A stretch of 64,000 nt of DNA. Origin: Atopomonas hussainii. Its GTDB lineage: Bacteria > Pseudomonadota > Gammaproteobacteria > Pseudomonadales > Pseudomonadaceae. The position numbers and the translations under genes are program-made. A model generated the notes under the pieces. That model searched no databases. It worked only from the letters and a program-made list of their open reading frames with translations, and was not told where the DNA came from. Below, one piece after another: positions 25,770-34,534 of the stretch (the first letter of the stretch is position 1; each line of letters starts with the position of its first letter). Location: assembly GCF_900109735.1 (NCBI RefSeq), contig NZ_FOAS01000002.1:248001-312000 (forward strand), written 5' to 3'.

Positions 25770-26596
25770 TGGCCGAGCTACAAGGTGCACTCAGCAAGCT
25801 GGCGATCAGCTTGGATGAGCAAGGTAACGCGCACTACCAACTGCGCTTGGGCGAACAGGCGCTGGCGCTGAACCCCTTCTTGGGGCAGTCGATCACGTTG
25901 GAGTTTCTCGGCCAAATCCATTGCTGCCACTGTGGGCGCTTAACCAAAAAAAGCTTCAGCCAAGGCTATTGCTACCCCTGCTTTAAAAAACTCGCGCAGT
26001 GCGATAGTTGCATCATGAGCCCAGAGAAATGTCACTACCATGCTGGTACCTGCCGCGAACCCAGTTGGGGTGAGCAGTTCTGCATGACCGAACACGTGGT
26101 GTATCTGGCTAACTCCACCGGTTTTAAAGTCGGCATCACCCGCGCTTCGCAAATGCCTACCCGTTGGCTCGACCAAGGCGCGCGCCAAGCCGTGCCTATG
26201 CTGCGCGTGGCCACGCGGCAACAGTCGGGCCTGTTGGAAGATGCGATTCGCGCGCACGTCACCGATCGCACCAACTGGCGCGCCTTGCTCAAAGGCGACA
26301 CGCCGTTATTGGATTTGCCCGCCGAGCGCGAGCGCCTGCTGGGCTTGTGCCAAGATGCGATCAGAGAGTTGCAGCAGCGCTTTGGTTTACAGGCGATTCA
26401 GCCGGTCGATAGCGCGCCGCTTGAGATCAACTACCCCGTCGAGGCTTACCCGAGCAAAGTGGTGAGCCTCGATTTAGAGAAAACCCCGCAGGTTAGCGGT
26501 CGCTTACTGGGCCTTAAAGGCCAGTACCTGATCCTCGATAGCGGGGTGATTAACTTGCGTAAATTTACCGCCTATCAAGTGGCGTTTAGCGCTTGA
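25769..26596 (+). CDS. DUF2797 protein with zinc-binding cysteines and GIY-YIG-like core
   Basis: The 275-residue protein has an N-terminal beta region, then a cysteine-rich block (about 51-110; CCHCGR, CYPCFKKLAQCDSC, CHYHAGTC) that should bind zinc. The segment that follows (VVYLANSTGFKVGITR, then RWLDQGA and LLEDAIR) has the Tyr, Lys-Val-Gly-x-Thr-Arg and Glu spacing of GIY-YIG/T5orf172 nuclease-like folds. A C-terminal beta domain closes the protein. A nucleic-acid role is an inference from these two modules; no function is established. It starts on the yeaC stop codon and precedes pepN. Confidence 0.75.
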   Translation: MAELQGALSKLAISLDEQGNAHYQLRLGEQALALNPFLGQSITLEFLGQIHCCHCGRLTKKSFSQGYCYPCFKKLAQCDSCIMSPEKCHYHAGTCREPSWGEQFCMTEHVVYLANSTGFKVGITRASQMPTRWLDQGARQAVPMLRVATRQQSGLLEDAIRAHVTDRTNWRALLKGDTPLLDLPAERERLLGLCQDAIRELQQRFGLQAIQPVDSAPLEINYPVEAYPSKVVSLDLEKTPQVSGRLLGLKGQYLILDSGVINLRKFTAYQVAFSA

Positions 26597-26630
26597 TAGT
26601 TCGCGTCTAGAAAACAGCACCGAGGCACCC

Positions 26631-29288
26631 ATGCGTAGCGAAACCCCTGTCGCAGTTCAGTTAAAGGATTACCAAGCGCCCGACTATTTCATCGAGCGCA
26701 CAGTGCTGGATTTCGATCTTTACGATGATCACAGCACCGTCACTGCCGAACTCACTGTGCTGCGTAACAGCGATAAAGGCAGCGACTTGCCGCCGCTGGT
26801 GCTCGATGGCCAAGAGTTAGAGCTGCTCAGCGTTAGTATCGACGGCCAAGAGTTACCGAGTAGCGCCTATCAGGTCAGTGATAATCATCTGACGCTGCAG
26901 CCGCAAACCAAGCGCTTTGTGCTGCGCACCCAAGTGCGTATTCACCCGGAAAGCAACACCGCGCTGGAAGGCCTGTACCGCTCCGGCAAGATGTTCTGCA
27001 CCCAGTGCGAGGCCGAGGGCTTCCGCAAAATCACTTACTACCTCGATCGCCCCGATGTGATGAGCGCCTTTACCACCACAGTGCGCGCCGATAAGCAGCG
27101 CTTCCCCGTGCTGCTGTCTAACGGTAACCCGGTTGCGCAAGGCGAGGAGGGCGCTCGCCACTGGGCGACCTGGGAAGACCCGTTTAAAAAGCCGGCCTAT
27201 CTGTTTGCCTTAGTGGCTGGCGATTTGTGGTGCGTGGAAGACAGTTTCACCACCATGAGTCAGCGTGAGGTGGCGCTGCGTATTTATGTCGAGCCAGAAA
27301 ACCTCGGCAAAGTGCAGCACGCCATGGACAGCCTGAAGAAGTCGATGAAGTGGGACGAAGAGGTCTACGGCCGCGAATACGACCTCGATATCTTCATGAT
27401 CGTCGCCGTTAGCGACTTCAACATGGGCGCGATGGAGAACAAAGGCCTCAACATCTTTAACTCCAGTTGCGTGCTGGCCAGCCCGGAAACTGCCACCGAT
27501 GCCGCGCACCAACGCGTCGAGGCCGTGGTGGCGCACGAGTATTTCCACAACTGGTCGGGCAACCGCGTGACCTGCCGCGACTGGTTCCAGTTATCGCTTA
27601 AAGAAGGCTTTACCGTATTCCGCGATGCCGAATTCAGCGCTGACATGAACTCACGCACCGTCAAGCGCATCGAGGATGTGGTGTTTCTGCGCACCAACCA
27701 ATTCGCCGAAGACGCCGGCCCCATGGCCCACCCGATTCGCCCGGATTCCTACATCGAGATCTCTAACTTCTACACCCTGACTGTGTACGAGAAGGGCTCA
27801 GAAGTGGTGCGCATGCTGCGCACCTTGCTCGGCGCGGATGGCTTCCGTAAGGGTTCGGACTTGTACTTCGAACGCCACGACGGCCAAGCGGTGACTTGCG
27901 ATGACTTCATCAAAGCCATGGAAGATGCCAACGGCGCCGACCTCTCTCAGTTCAAGCGTTGGTACAGTCAAGCCGGTACGCCGCGTTTGGCGGTCAGCAG
28001 CTATTACGACAAGGCCAGTGCCGAATACACCCTGACCTTCCAACAAAGCTGCCCAGCCACGCCGGGGCAGAGTGAGAAGCTGCCGTTTGTGATTCCGGTG
28101 CAAATGGCGCTGCTCAGCGCAGACGGTGAGCACTTGCCGCTGCAATTAAAAGGCGAAGATAGCGCGCAAGGTTGCGAGCGCGTCTTGGCGGTCAGCGAAG
28201 CCGAGCAAAGCTTCACGTTTGTCGGTATCGAGGCCGAACCATTGCCCTCGCTGCTACGCAGCTTCTCGGCGCCCGTGAAGATGAGCGTCGAGTACAGCCG
28301 TGAACAACTGCTGGCGCTGATGCAACACGACAGCGATGGTTTTAACCGTTGGGAGGCTGCCCAGCAGCTGCAGTTGGCGATCCTCAACGGCTTGATCGCC
28401 GCTGTGCAGGCCGGCAAAACCTTAAAGAGCGACCCGCAACTGGCTGAGGTGTTCGCCGGCTTGCTGGCCGACAGCAGCCTAGATCAAGCCATGCTGGCGG
28501 AAATGCTCAGCCTGCCCAGCGAAGCACTGTTGGCCGAGCTGGCCGAAGTGGCGGATGTCGAGGCCATCCATCAAGCGCGCGAGTTTCTCCGCAAGGCGCT
28601 GGCGCAAGCCCTGTATGCGCCGATGTGGCAGCGCTATCAGGCGTTACGCGCGCAGTCCCGCGAGCAGGCTTATGCGGCCGATGCCGAACAAATTGCCCGC
28701 CGCAGCCTACAGGGCAAGCTGCTGGCTTACCTGATGCTCACCGAAAAAACCGAGGTCAAGGCCGCCTGTGTCGAGCAGTTCGAGCAGGCGCACAACATGA
28801 CCGAGCGCTTGAACGCGTTGGCGTGTCTGGTGAACTCATCGTTTGCTGCAGAAAAAGCCCAAGCCTTAGCGCAGTTTGCCGAGCACTTTAAAGACGATGC
28901 GCTGGTGATGGATCAGTGGTTTAGCGTGCAGGCTGGTTCGGTCTGCCCTGGCACGCTAAATCAAGTGAAAGCGCTGATGCAGCACCCGGCGTTTAGCTTT
29001 AAAAACCCCAACAAAATCCGCGCATTGATTGGCGGTTTCTGCGCGCAAAACCCGATCCACTTCCACGCCGCCGATGGTGAAGGCTATCGCTTCTTGGCCG
29101 ATCAAGTGATCGCTCTGAATGCGCTCAACCCGCAAATTGCCTCGCGCCTGCTCACGCCCTTAACCCGTTGGCGCAAGTATGCACCTGCTCGACAAGCGCA
29201 AATGCGCGCCGAACTTGAGCGCATCCGCGCCAGTGGTGGGCTTTCTAAAGACGTGTTTGAGGTGGTGAGTAAAAGCTTGGCGGATTAA
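26631..29288 (+). CDS. pepN: PepN, aminopeptidase N (M1 family)
   Basis: The 885-residue zinc exopeptidase releases N-terminal residues from peptides in the cytoplasm. The substrate-anchoring GAMEN motif is at NMGAMENKGLN (about 265), the zinc site HEYFHNW (HExxH) is at about 303-309, and the third ligand Glu follows 19 residues later in LKEGFTVFRD. The C-terminal two-thirds are the helical DUF3458-type ARM domain of the E. coli PepN subgroup. The length agrees with the family. It closes the nadK-to-pepN synteny block. Confidence 0.96.
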   Translation: MRSETPVAVQLKDYQAPDYFIERTVLDFDLYDDHSTVTAELTVLRNSDKGSDLPPLVLDGQELELLSVSIDGQELPSSAYQVSDNHLTLQPQTKRFVLRTQVRIHPESNTALEGLYRSGKMFCTQCEAEGFRKITYYLDRPDVMSAFTTTVRADKQRFPVLLSNGNPVAQGEEGARHWATWEDPFKKPAYLFALVAGDLWCVEDSFTTMSQREVALRIYVEPENLGKVQHAMDSLKKSMKWDEEVYGREYDLDIFMIVAVSDFNMGAMENKGLNIFNSSCVLASPETATDAAHQRVEAVVAHEYFHNWSGNRVTCRDWFQLSLKEGFTVFRDAEFSADMNSRTVKRIEDVVFLRTNQFAEDAGPMAHPIRPDSYIEISNFYTLTVYEKGSEVVRMLRTLLGADGFRKGSDLYFERHDGQAVTCDDFIKAMEDANGADLSQFKRWYSQAGTPRLAVSSYYDKASAEYTLTFQQSCPATPGQSEKLPFVIPVQMALLSADGEHLPLQLKGEDSAQGCERVLAVSEAEQSFTFVGIEAEPLPSLLRSFSAPVKMSVEYSREQLLALMQHDSDGFNRWEAAQQLQLAILNGLIAAVQAGKTLKSDPQLAEVFAGLLADSSLDQAMLAEMLSLPSEALLAELAEVADVEAIHQAREFLRKALAQALYAPMWQRYQALRAQSREQAYAADAEQIARRSLQGKLLAYLMLTEKTEVKAACVEQFEQAHNMTERLNALACLVNSSFAAEKAQALAQFAEHFKDDALVMDQWFSVQAGSVCPGTLNQVKALMQHPAFSFKNPNKIRALIGGFCAQNPIHFHAADGEGYRFLADQVIALNALNPQIASRLLTPLTRWRKYAPARQAQMRAELERIRASGGLSKDVFEVVSKSLAD

Positions 29289-29589
29289 TCCCCGCTTCGC
29301 TGAGCAAGTTTCCGCCAGTAAAAGATCGCCATAAGGGAGGAGTGACCTCCTTCCTCTAGCGGCGTTACCGTCGATAGAGTGAGCGGGGTGGCGTTACCTT
29401 GCGCTGGCGAGTAACACTGTTTGTTACCTTTTGTAATAAAGCCTCGAGCGTTTATGCGCTCGAGGCTTTTTTGTACCGAAAAGTTTGCTTTCTCAGCGTT
29501 CTGCCCCGTGTTGAGGTGTCAAGGGTTGCTGTTCGTGAGGCGGGGCGTTTTTAAACAAATGTTTCATTTGCGGCGCGAAAACGAAGCTG
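29289..29589. other. Non-coding stretch after pepN
   Basis: No gene is supported. A short hairpin (GGAGG, five-base loop, CCTCC; 29336-29350) follows pepN. GCGTTACC appears at 29362-29369 and 29391-29398, with a related TGTTACC at 29422, and GTAAC/GTTAC form a dyad at 29411-29427. A terminator is annotated separately. Confidence 0.4.
29441..29472 (+). terminator. Rho-independent terminator downstream of pepN
   Basis: A perfect ten-base stem (GCCTCGAGCG/CGCTCGAGGC) with a six-base loop is followed by six T. It insulates pepN from the sigma-54-type cluster. Confidence 0.88.
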
Positions 29590-29623
29590 AATATTCGGTC
29601 ACGTTTTGACGTGGTTGGATATT
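29590..29623. promoter_or_regulatory. Symmetric palindrome, candidate enhancer site for a sigma-54 activator
   Basis: Two pairs of mirrored arms are nested with equal spacing: AATAT (29590-29594) with ATATT (29619-29623), and CACGT (29600-29604) with ACGTG (29609-29613), around a four-base centre. The centre is about 84 bases before the predicted start site, suited to an enhancer-binding protein dimer or pair of dimers. Confidence 0.5.
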
Positions 29624-29662
29624 GGAGTGCTTGCAGGCTGAAATGTAACGGGATGTAAATGC

Positions 29663-29678
29663 TGGCACTGAATTTGCT
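29663..29678 (+). promoter_or_regulatory. Sigma-54 (-24/-12) promoter of the DUF1302 cluster
   Basis: TGGCAC, a five-base spacer and TTGCT match the RpoN consensus, with the essential GG and GC exactly ten bases apart (29664-29665 and 29676-29677). The predicted start near 29690 leaves a leader of about 120 bases before ATG 29813. Confidence 0.75.
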
Positions 29679-29812
29679 TTCTTTCGTGCCGTCCTGCTGA
29701 AAGTGCGCCGTAGAGCGTGCGGACGCATAACAACAGACTGCGAGACAGTCACAAAATTCTTCTTGGGCCCTGTGCCTGATTATTCAGATCAATCCACGGA
29801 GTTAATGACGCA

Positions 29813-31846
29813 ATGGAAATCATCGCTCGCTCACCACTGCGCTTCGCCCCGGCTAAGGCCGGCTACGCGCTGGCAGGCCTTCTGCCGCTGATGGTCGCCG
29901 CTCAGGCCCAAGCCGTTGAATTCAGCTTTGCTGACGACGAAATCACCGGTTCTATCGATACCACTGTGTCCTACGGCGCCCTGTGGCGCGTACAGGGTCA
30001 AGACCGTAGCAATAACGACGTGAACAGCAATGACGGTAACCGTAACTTCGGTACCGGCTTGGTGTCACAGGTGTTCAAAATTACTTCTGACGCAGAAGTG
30101 CGTTACGGCGACTACGGTGCATTCGTGCGTGGCACGGCTTTCTACGACACCGAAATCATGGATAGCCGTAACGACTACTACAATGCCCCTGGTGCTACTA
30201 ATCAGCCAAGCCAGAGCTATCCGCGTGACAATCGCTTCACCAGCGAGACGCGTGATAAAGCCGGTCATAACGCAGAAATCCTTGATGCCTATGTCTATGG
30301 CTACTGGGATGTCTTCGATATGCCGCTGTCGGCCCGTTTGGGTAAGCAGGTATTCAACTGGGGTGAAGGCCTGTTCTACCGTGGTGGCGTAAACACCACT
30401 AACCCGGTGGACGCCGCTAAGTTCCGCCTGCCAGGTTCGGAAGTTAAAGAAGTGTTGATCCCGCTGGAAGCTTTCCAGTTTAACTTGGGTCTTACCGACA
30501 ACCTGTCGATGGAAGCCTTCTATCAGTGGAACTGGAAAGAAACTGCCGTTGACCCAGTGGGTACTTTCTTCTCTGAAACTGACTTGTTTGCGGATGGTGG
30601 TAATACTGCTTACAACAATTATGCGGGTACATCTCTGACTGCTTCACAGGCGGGACTGGGTGGTGCATCGCTTGTGCAGTTCTATAATGCAGGCGCGGGT
30701 GGTGCGTGTGCCGGTCAAGTTGGTGGGCTTTGTTCAAGTGGTAAGAACTTTGTTTACTCAGACAATACCACTTTGAAAGTTGCTGATATCACCTCTGACT
30801 TGAATGCCAAGGATGATGGTCAGTTTGGTGTTGCTTTTCGGTATATTGCAGAAGAGTTGAACTCTACAGAGTTTGGTTTTTACTTTGTTAATTATCACTC
30901 AAAAGAGCCGGCTATTTATGCGGATTTGAATGGTTATGATGGGGTTAATATTCAAACGCTGGCTAGCACTTTGGGTGGTGGCGCTGGCTGCTTTGCAGTG
31001 GATGCTAATGGTAACGGTATTCCTGACTGCGTAGAGGTTGCTGGCGGGGTGGCAACGATTGATGCGTTGGGTAATGTCCAGGCTAAGCGTGAATACGCTG
31101 AAGATGTCCGCATGTATGGCATGAGCTTCAATACTACTGTTGGAGATACTTCTGTATTTGGTGAGCTGAGCTATCGTCCTAACCTGCCTGTGGGTATATC
31201 AGCTACCAATGATTTGTTGGGTGACTTAACGGCTCAGGCGGCTGGCTTTGTTGATGTATCCAATATCGCTGGTAATGGCACTGCGCTGCTGGCTGGTGAT
31301 ACATACCGGAGAGATGGTGCTGTTAGTAACTATACTCGAGTTGAGGCTTTCAATAGTTCCATTGGGGCTATTCATAACTTTGGCCCGGTAATGGGTTTCG
31401 ACTCTTTCTTTGGGGTGGCCGAGTTGGCTTCTGAGCATTTGCGTGGCGATAGCTTGCAGTACGATGCGTATGTGTCTTCAGGTGTTACTACAAATCGCTA
31501 CTACGCAGGTCGCCCGAATGGTGCGTACCGTTCTGGCTATAACCGCGACGATCAAATCAACAAAAACGCCTACGGCTACACCTTGTTGGTTAACGGTACT
31601 TGGAACGACGTCTACGCTGGCGTAAACCTGTCACCGTTCGCTGTGTATAAGAACGACTTCGAAGGCAACTCGCATCAGACTGGTAACTTCATTGAAGGTC
31701 GTGAGGCTTACACCGTTGGTCTGCGTGCTAGCTACTTGAACGCGTTGGAAGCTGAAATTCAGTACACCGAATTCTTCGGTGCCGGTCAGAACAACTCTGC
31801 CCGCGATCGCGACAACATCGGTCTGAACGTTAAGTACTCCTTCTAA
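29813..31846 (+). CDS. DUF1302 family outer-membrane beta-barrel protein
   Basis: The 677-residue precursor has a signal peptide ending near residue 34 (LMVAAQAQA) and a beta-rich body with alternating aromatic/polar strands that finishes DNIGLNVKYSF, a C-terminal Phe typical of barrels inserted by BAM. DUF1302 proteins accompany DUF1329 proteins and MMPL exporters in bacteria handling hydrophobic compounds; the cargo is not established. Bases about 30590-31500 are clearly richer in T-ending codons than both flanks. That segment encodes predicted surface regions with cysteine pairs (C299/C307, C393/C406) and a Ca-loop-like DANGNGIPD (397-405). First gene of a four-gene unit. Confidence 0.85.
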   Translation: MEIIARSPLRFAPAKAGYALAGLLPLMVAAQAQAVEFSFADDEITGSIDTTVSYGALWRVQGQDRSNNDVNSNDGNRNFGTGLVSQVFKITSDAEVRYGDYGAFVRGTAFYDTEIMDSRNDYYNAPGATNQPSQSYPRDNRFTSETRDKAGHNAEILDAYVYGYWDVFDMPLSARLGKQVFNWGEGLFYRGGVNTTNPVDAAKFRLPGSEVKEVLIPLEAFQFNLGLTDNLSMEAFYQWNWKETAVDPVGTFFSETDLFADGGNTAYNNYAGTSLTASQAGLGGASLVQFYNAGAGGACAGQVGGLCSSGKNFVYSDNTTLKVADITSDLNAKDDGQFGVAFRYIAEELNSTEFGFYFVNYHSKEPAIYADLNGYDGVNIQTLASTLGGGAGCFAVDANGNGIPDCVEVAGGVATIDALGNVQAKREYAEDVRMYGMSFNTTVGDTSVFGELSYRPNLPVGISATNDLLGDLTAQAAGFVDVSNIAGNGTALLAGDTYRRDGAVSNYTRVEAFNSSIGAIHNFGPVMGFDSFFGVAELASEHLRGDSLQYDAYVSSGVTTNRYYAGRPNGAYRSGYNRDDQINKNAYGYTLLVNGTWNDVYAGVNLSPFAVYKNDFEGNSHQTGNFIEGREAYTVGLRASYLNALEAEIQYTEFFGAGQNNSARDRDNIGLNVKYSF

Positions 31847-31909
31847 TAATCATAAAAAGCCGGGCGCCGGGTGGCGCTCGGTGTATGCATCCTCACGGAG
31901 ACGAACTAC

Positions 31910-33280
31910 ATGTTGAAGAAACGCTCTCTGATCAGCGCTGCTATCGCGCTGACCCTGGCGTCCTCGGGTGCTCTGGCTGCAGTGTCGGCGCAGGAAGCCG
32001 CCAAGCTGGGCGACAGTCTGACCCCGTTCGGCGCTGAAAAAGCCGGTAACGCGGCGGGCACCATCCCGGCTTGGACTGGTGGCCTGACTCAGGCGCCGGC
32101 TGGCTACAAAGGTTCGGGCCAGCATCACCTAGATCCGTTCGCTGCTGATAAACCGCTGTTCACCATCACCAAAGCCAATCTGGATCAGTACAAGGCTAAC
32201 CTGACCGCAGGTCAGGTTGCCCTGTTCAATGCCTACCCGCAGTCGTTCCAGATGCCGGTGTACGAATCCCGTCGTTCGGGTTCCGCGCCGCAGTGGATCT
32301 ATGACAATACCGTGAAAAACGCCACCAGCGCTAAGCTGTTGGACGGTGGTAACGGTTTCTCCGACGCTTACGGCGGCATCCCGTTCCCGATCCCGCAAAA
32401 CGGCGTAGAAGCGCTGTGGAACCACATTGCTCGTTACCGCGGTACTTACATTGTGCGTCGCGCCTCGGAAGTGGCTGTGCAGCGTAATGGTTCGTACAGT
32501 TTGGTGACCTCGCAGCAAGAAGCGCTGTTCCGTTACTACAACCAGAACGGCAGCTATGCCGATCTGAACAACCTGTTGTTCTACTACCTGTCTTTCACCA
32601 AGACTCCAGCTCGTCTGGCCGGTGGTGCGGTGCTGGTTCACGAAATGCTCGACCAAGTTAAAGAGCCGCGCCAAGCGTGGGGCTATAACTCCGGTCAGCG
32701 TCGTGTGCGTCGTGCACCGAACTTGGCGTATGACACCCCAATCGCCGCAGCTGACGGCCTGCGTACTGCCGATGACACCGATATGTACAACGGTGCGCCG
32801 GATCGCTACGACTGGAAACTGGTGGGTAAGAAGGAAGTTTACATTCCTTACAACAACTACCGCGTAACCAGCCCCAGCGTGAAGTACGACGATCTGCTGC
32901 AAGTGGGTCACCTGAACCCGCAGCACACTCGCTACGAGTTGCACCGCGTATGGGAAGTGGAAGGTACTCTGAAGAAGGGCGCTCGCCACATCTACTCCAA
33001 GCGTACCCTGTTCCTCGACGAGGACAGCTGGGGTGCCGCTGTGGTTGACCAGTACGACGGTCGTGGTGAGCTGTGGCGTGTGTCCATGGCCTACCTGAAG
33101 AACTTCTATGAGTTGCCCACCACCTGGTCGGCTCTGGATGTCTTCCATGACCTGCAGGCTCGCCGTTACCACGTACAAAACTTGGATAACGAAGAGTCCT
33201 CGACCATCGACTTCAGCCAGGCTGTGCCGGAAGACTCTTACTTCAAGCCGTCTGCTCTGCGTCGTCGCGGTACTCGCTAA
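31910..33280 (+). CDS. DUF1329 family envelope protein
   Basis: The 456-residue precursor starts at ATG 31910 after GGAGA; the signal peptide is MLKKRSLISAAIALTLASSG up to about Ala-23. The mature part has the family's early KLGDSLTPFGAEKAGNAAGTIPAW and a long beta-rich body that is LolB/LppX-like in the family description, suggesting a periplasmic or outer-membrane-attached lipid-binding fold. No lipobox Cys is present. It follows the DUF1302 gene by 63 bases and pairs with it in many proteobacteria. Codon bias is as strong as that of oprF, hinting at high expression. Role: probable carrier between exporter and outer membrane, by inference. Confidence 0.82.
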   Translation: MLKKRSLISAAIALTLASSGALAAVSAQEAAKLGDSLTPFGAEKAGNAAGTIPAWTGGLTQAPAGYKGSGQHHLDPFAADKPLFTITKANLDQYKANLTAGQVALFNAYPQSFQMPVYESRRSGSAPQWIYDNTVKNATSAKLLDGGNGFSDAYGGIPFPIPQNGVEALWNHIARYRGTYIVRRASEVAVQRNGSYSLVTSQQEALFRYYNQNGSYADLNNLLFYYLSFTKTPARLAGGAVLVHEMLDQVKEPRQAWGYNSGQRRVRRAPNLAYDTPIAAADGLRTADDTDMYNGAPDRYDWKLVGKKEVYIPYNNYRVTSPSVKYDDLLQVGHLNPQHTRYELHRVWEVEGTLKKGARHIYSKRTLFLDEDSWGAAVVDQYDGRGELWRVSMAYLKNFYELPTTWSALDVFHDLQARRYHVQNLDNEESSTIDFSQAVPEDSYFKPSALRRRGTR

Positions 33281-33463
33281 TAGCGTTGCGCACAAAGCCG
33301 CTGTCTAAGGACAGCGGCTTTGTGCTTTCTGCTATCTGAGAACTGTTCAGTCAGAAATAGGTAACAAAAGATTACGGCCATTGCATTGTTCGCAGTGACC
33401 AAGCTGGCTAGGATAGTCACTCTTACGCTTTGCCGTTTACCGATAATAATAGGGGGGAGCTGT

Positions 33464-34513
33464 ATGTTTGAGCCCAACGTTCGGCGCTCGACAGCCTGCG
33501 ATGTTCGTCATCGCCCATCTTTGACCACATTGCTCAAGCCTTTGGCCCTGAGCCTGTCTCTGGGTGTGATGAGCATGTCGGCACTGGCTGCAGATAAAAT
33601 CAAAACCTACGATGCCATTGCCTCAGCCAAAGCCGTTGATAGCTTGCTGGTTGATGTGGCGCTGGCTGGCCAGAATTTAGTGGCTGTCGGTGAACGCGGG
33701 CACGTACTGATCTCTCGCGATCAGGGGCAGAGCTGGAGTCAGGTCATTGTGCCGACCCGCCAGCTGCTGACCTCGCTGTATTTCGTGGACGGCCAGCATG
33801 GCTGGGCCGTCGGTCACGATGCGGTCATTTTGGCCACCGACGATGGTGGTGCAACCTGGACTAAGCAGTTTGAAGAGCCAGAGCGCGAAGCGCCGTTGCT
33901 CGACGTTTGGTTTCGTGACGCCAAAGTAGGCTACGCCGTGGGCGCTTACGGCATGCTGCTGAGCACCACCGATGGCGGCAAAACCTGGGACGACGTCAGC
34001 GACTCGTTAGATAACGAAGACGGCTACCACCTCAATGCCATTGCCGAAGTAAAAGGCGCGGGCCTGATGGTGGTGGGTGAGCTGGGTAATATCTTCCGCT
34101 CGCCCGATTACGGCACGACGTGGGAAATCGTCGAAAGCCCCTATGAAGGTTCGTTGTTTGGCCTGTTAAGTGGCGCCAATAACGAAGTGGTGGTGTATGG
34201 CCTGCGTGGTCACATCTTCCACTCGGCGGATTTCGGTGCGACCTGGACGCAAGTCGAAGCCAAAGGCGAAGACGGTGTGGTTGAGTACGGTTTGTCCGAC
34301 GGCACGCGTTTGGCTAATGGCAATCTGCTGATCGTCGGCCATGGCGGCACTGTGCTGCGTAGCCAAGATAACGGCCGCAGCTTTAGCGTGTTCAATCGCC
34401 CTGATCGCCTCTCATTGGGCGGCGTTACTGGTCTGGCGGATGGCAAGTTGGTGCTGGTAGGCAGTGGCGGTGTGCATATGGCCGACGCCAAAGGCGCCTC
34501 AAAAGATAAGTAA
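33464..34513 (+). CDS. Ycf48-like / BNR-repeat periplasmic beta-propeller
   Basis: The 349-residue precursor starts at ATG 33464 after GGGGGGAGC; its signal segment runs to about residue 43 (MSMSALAA). The mature protein is built of six or more Asp-box (BNR) repeats: SRDQGQSW, TDDGGATW, STTDGGKTW, SPDYGTTW, SADFGATW and SQDNGRSF, about 40 residues apart, as in the photosystem II assembly factor Ycf48 and sortilin-like propellers. In bacteria without photosystems these genes sit next to MMPL exporters. The role is probably an accessory or assembly subunit of the exporter. It ends 21 bases before the exporter gene. Confidence 0.82.
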   Translation: MFEPNVRRSTACDVRHRPSLTTLLKPLALSLSLGVMSMSALAADKIKTYDAIASAKAVDSLLVDVALAGQNLVAVGERGHVLISRDQGQSWSQVIVPTRQLLTSLYFVDGQHGWAVGHDAVILATDDGGATWTKQFEEPEREAPLLDVWFRDAKVGYAVGAYGMLLSTTDGGKTWDDVSDSLDNEDGYHLNAIAEVKGAGLMVVGELGNIFRSPDYGTTWEIVESPYEGSLFGLLSGANNEVVVYGLRGHIFHSADFGATWTQVEAKGEDGVVEYGLSDGTRLANGNLLIVGHGGTVLRSQDNGRSFSVFNRPDRLSLGGVTGLADGKLVLVGSGGVHMADAKGASKDK

Positions 34514-34534
34514 CGACACGCCAGGAGAGTTTGG

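Noticed and set aside
29421-29609. 62-codon open frame before the DUF1302 cluster
   Set aside because: It spans the pepN-side terminator and part of the palindrome, has no ribosome site and no recognisable sequence.
32129-33295. 388-codon open frame on the minus strand opposite the DUF1329 gene
   Set aside because: The plus strand has a signal peptide, ribosome site, family motifs and operon position; the minus frame is a by-product of codon bias.
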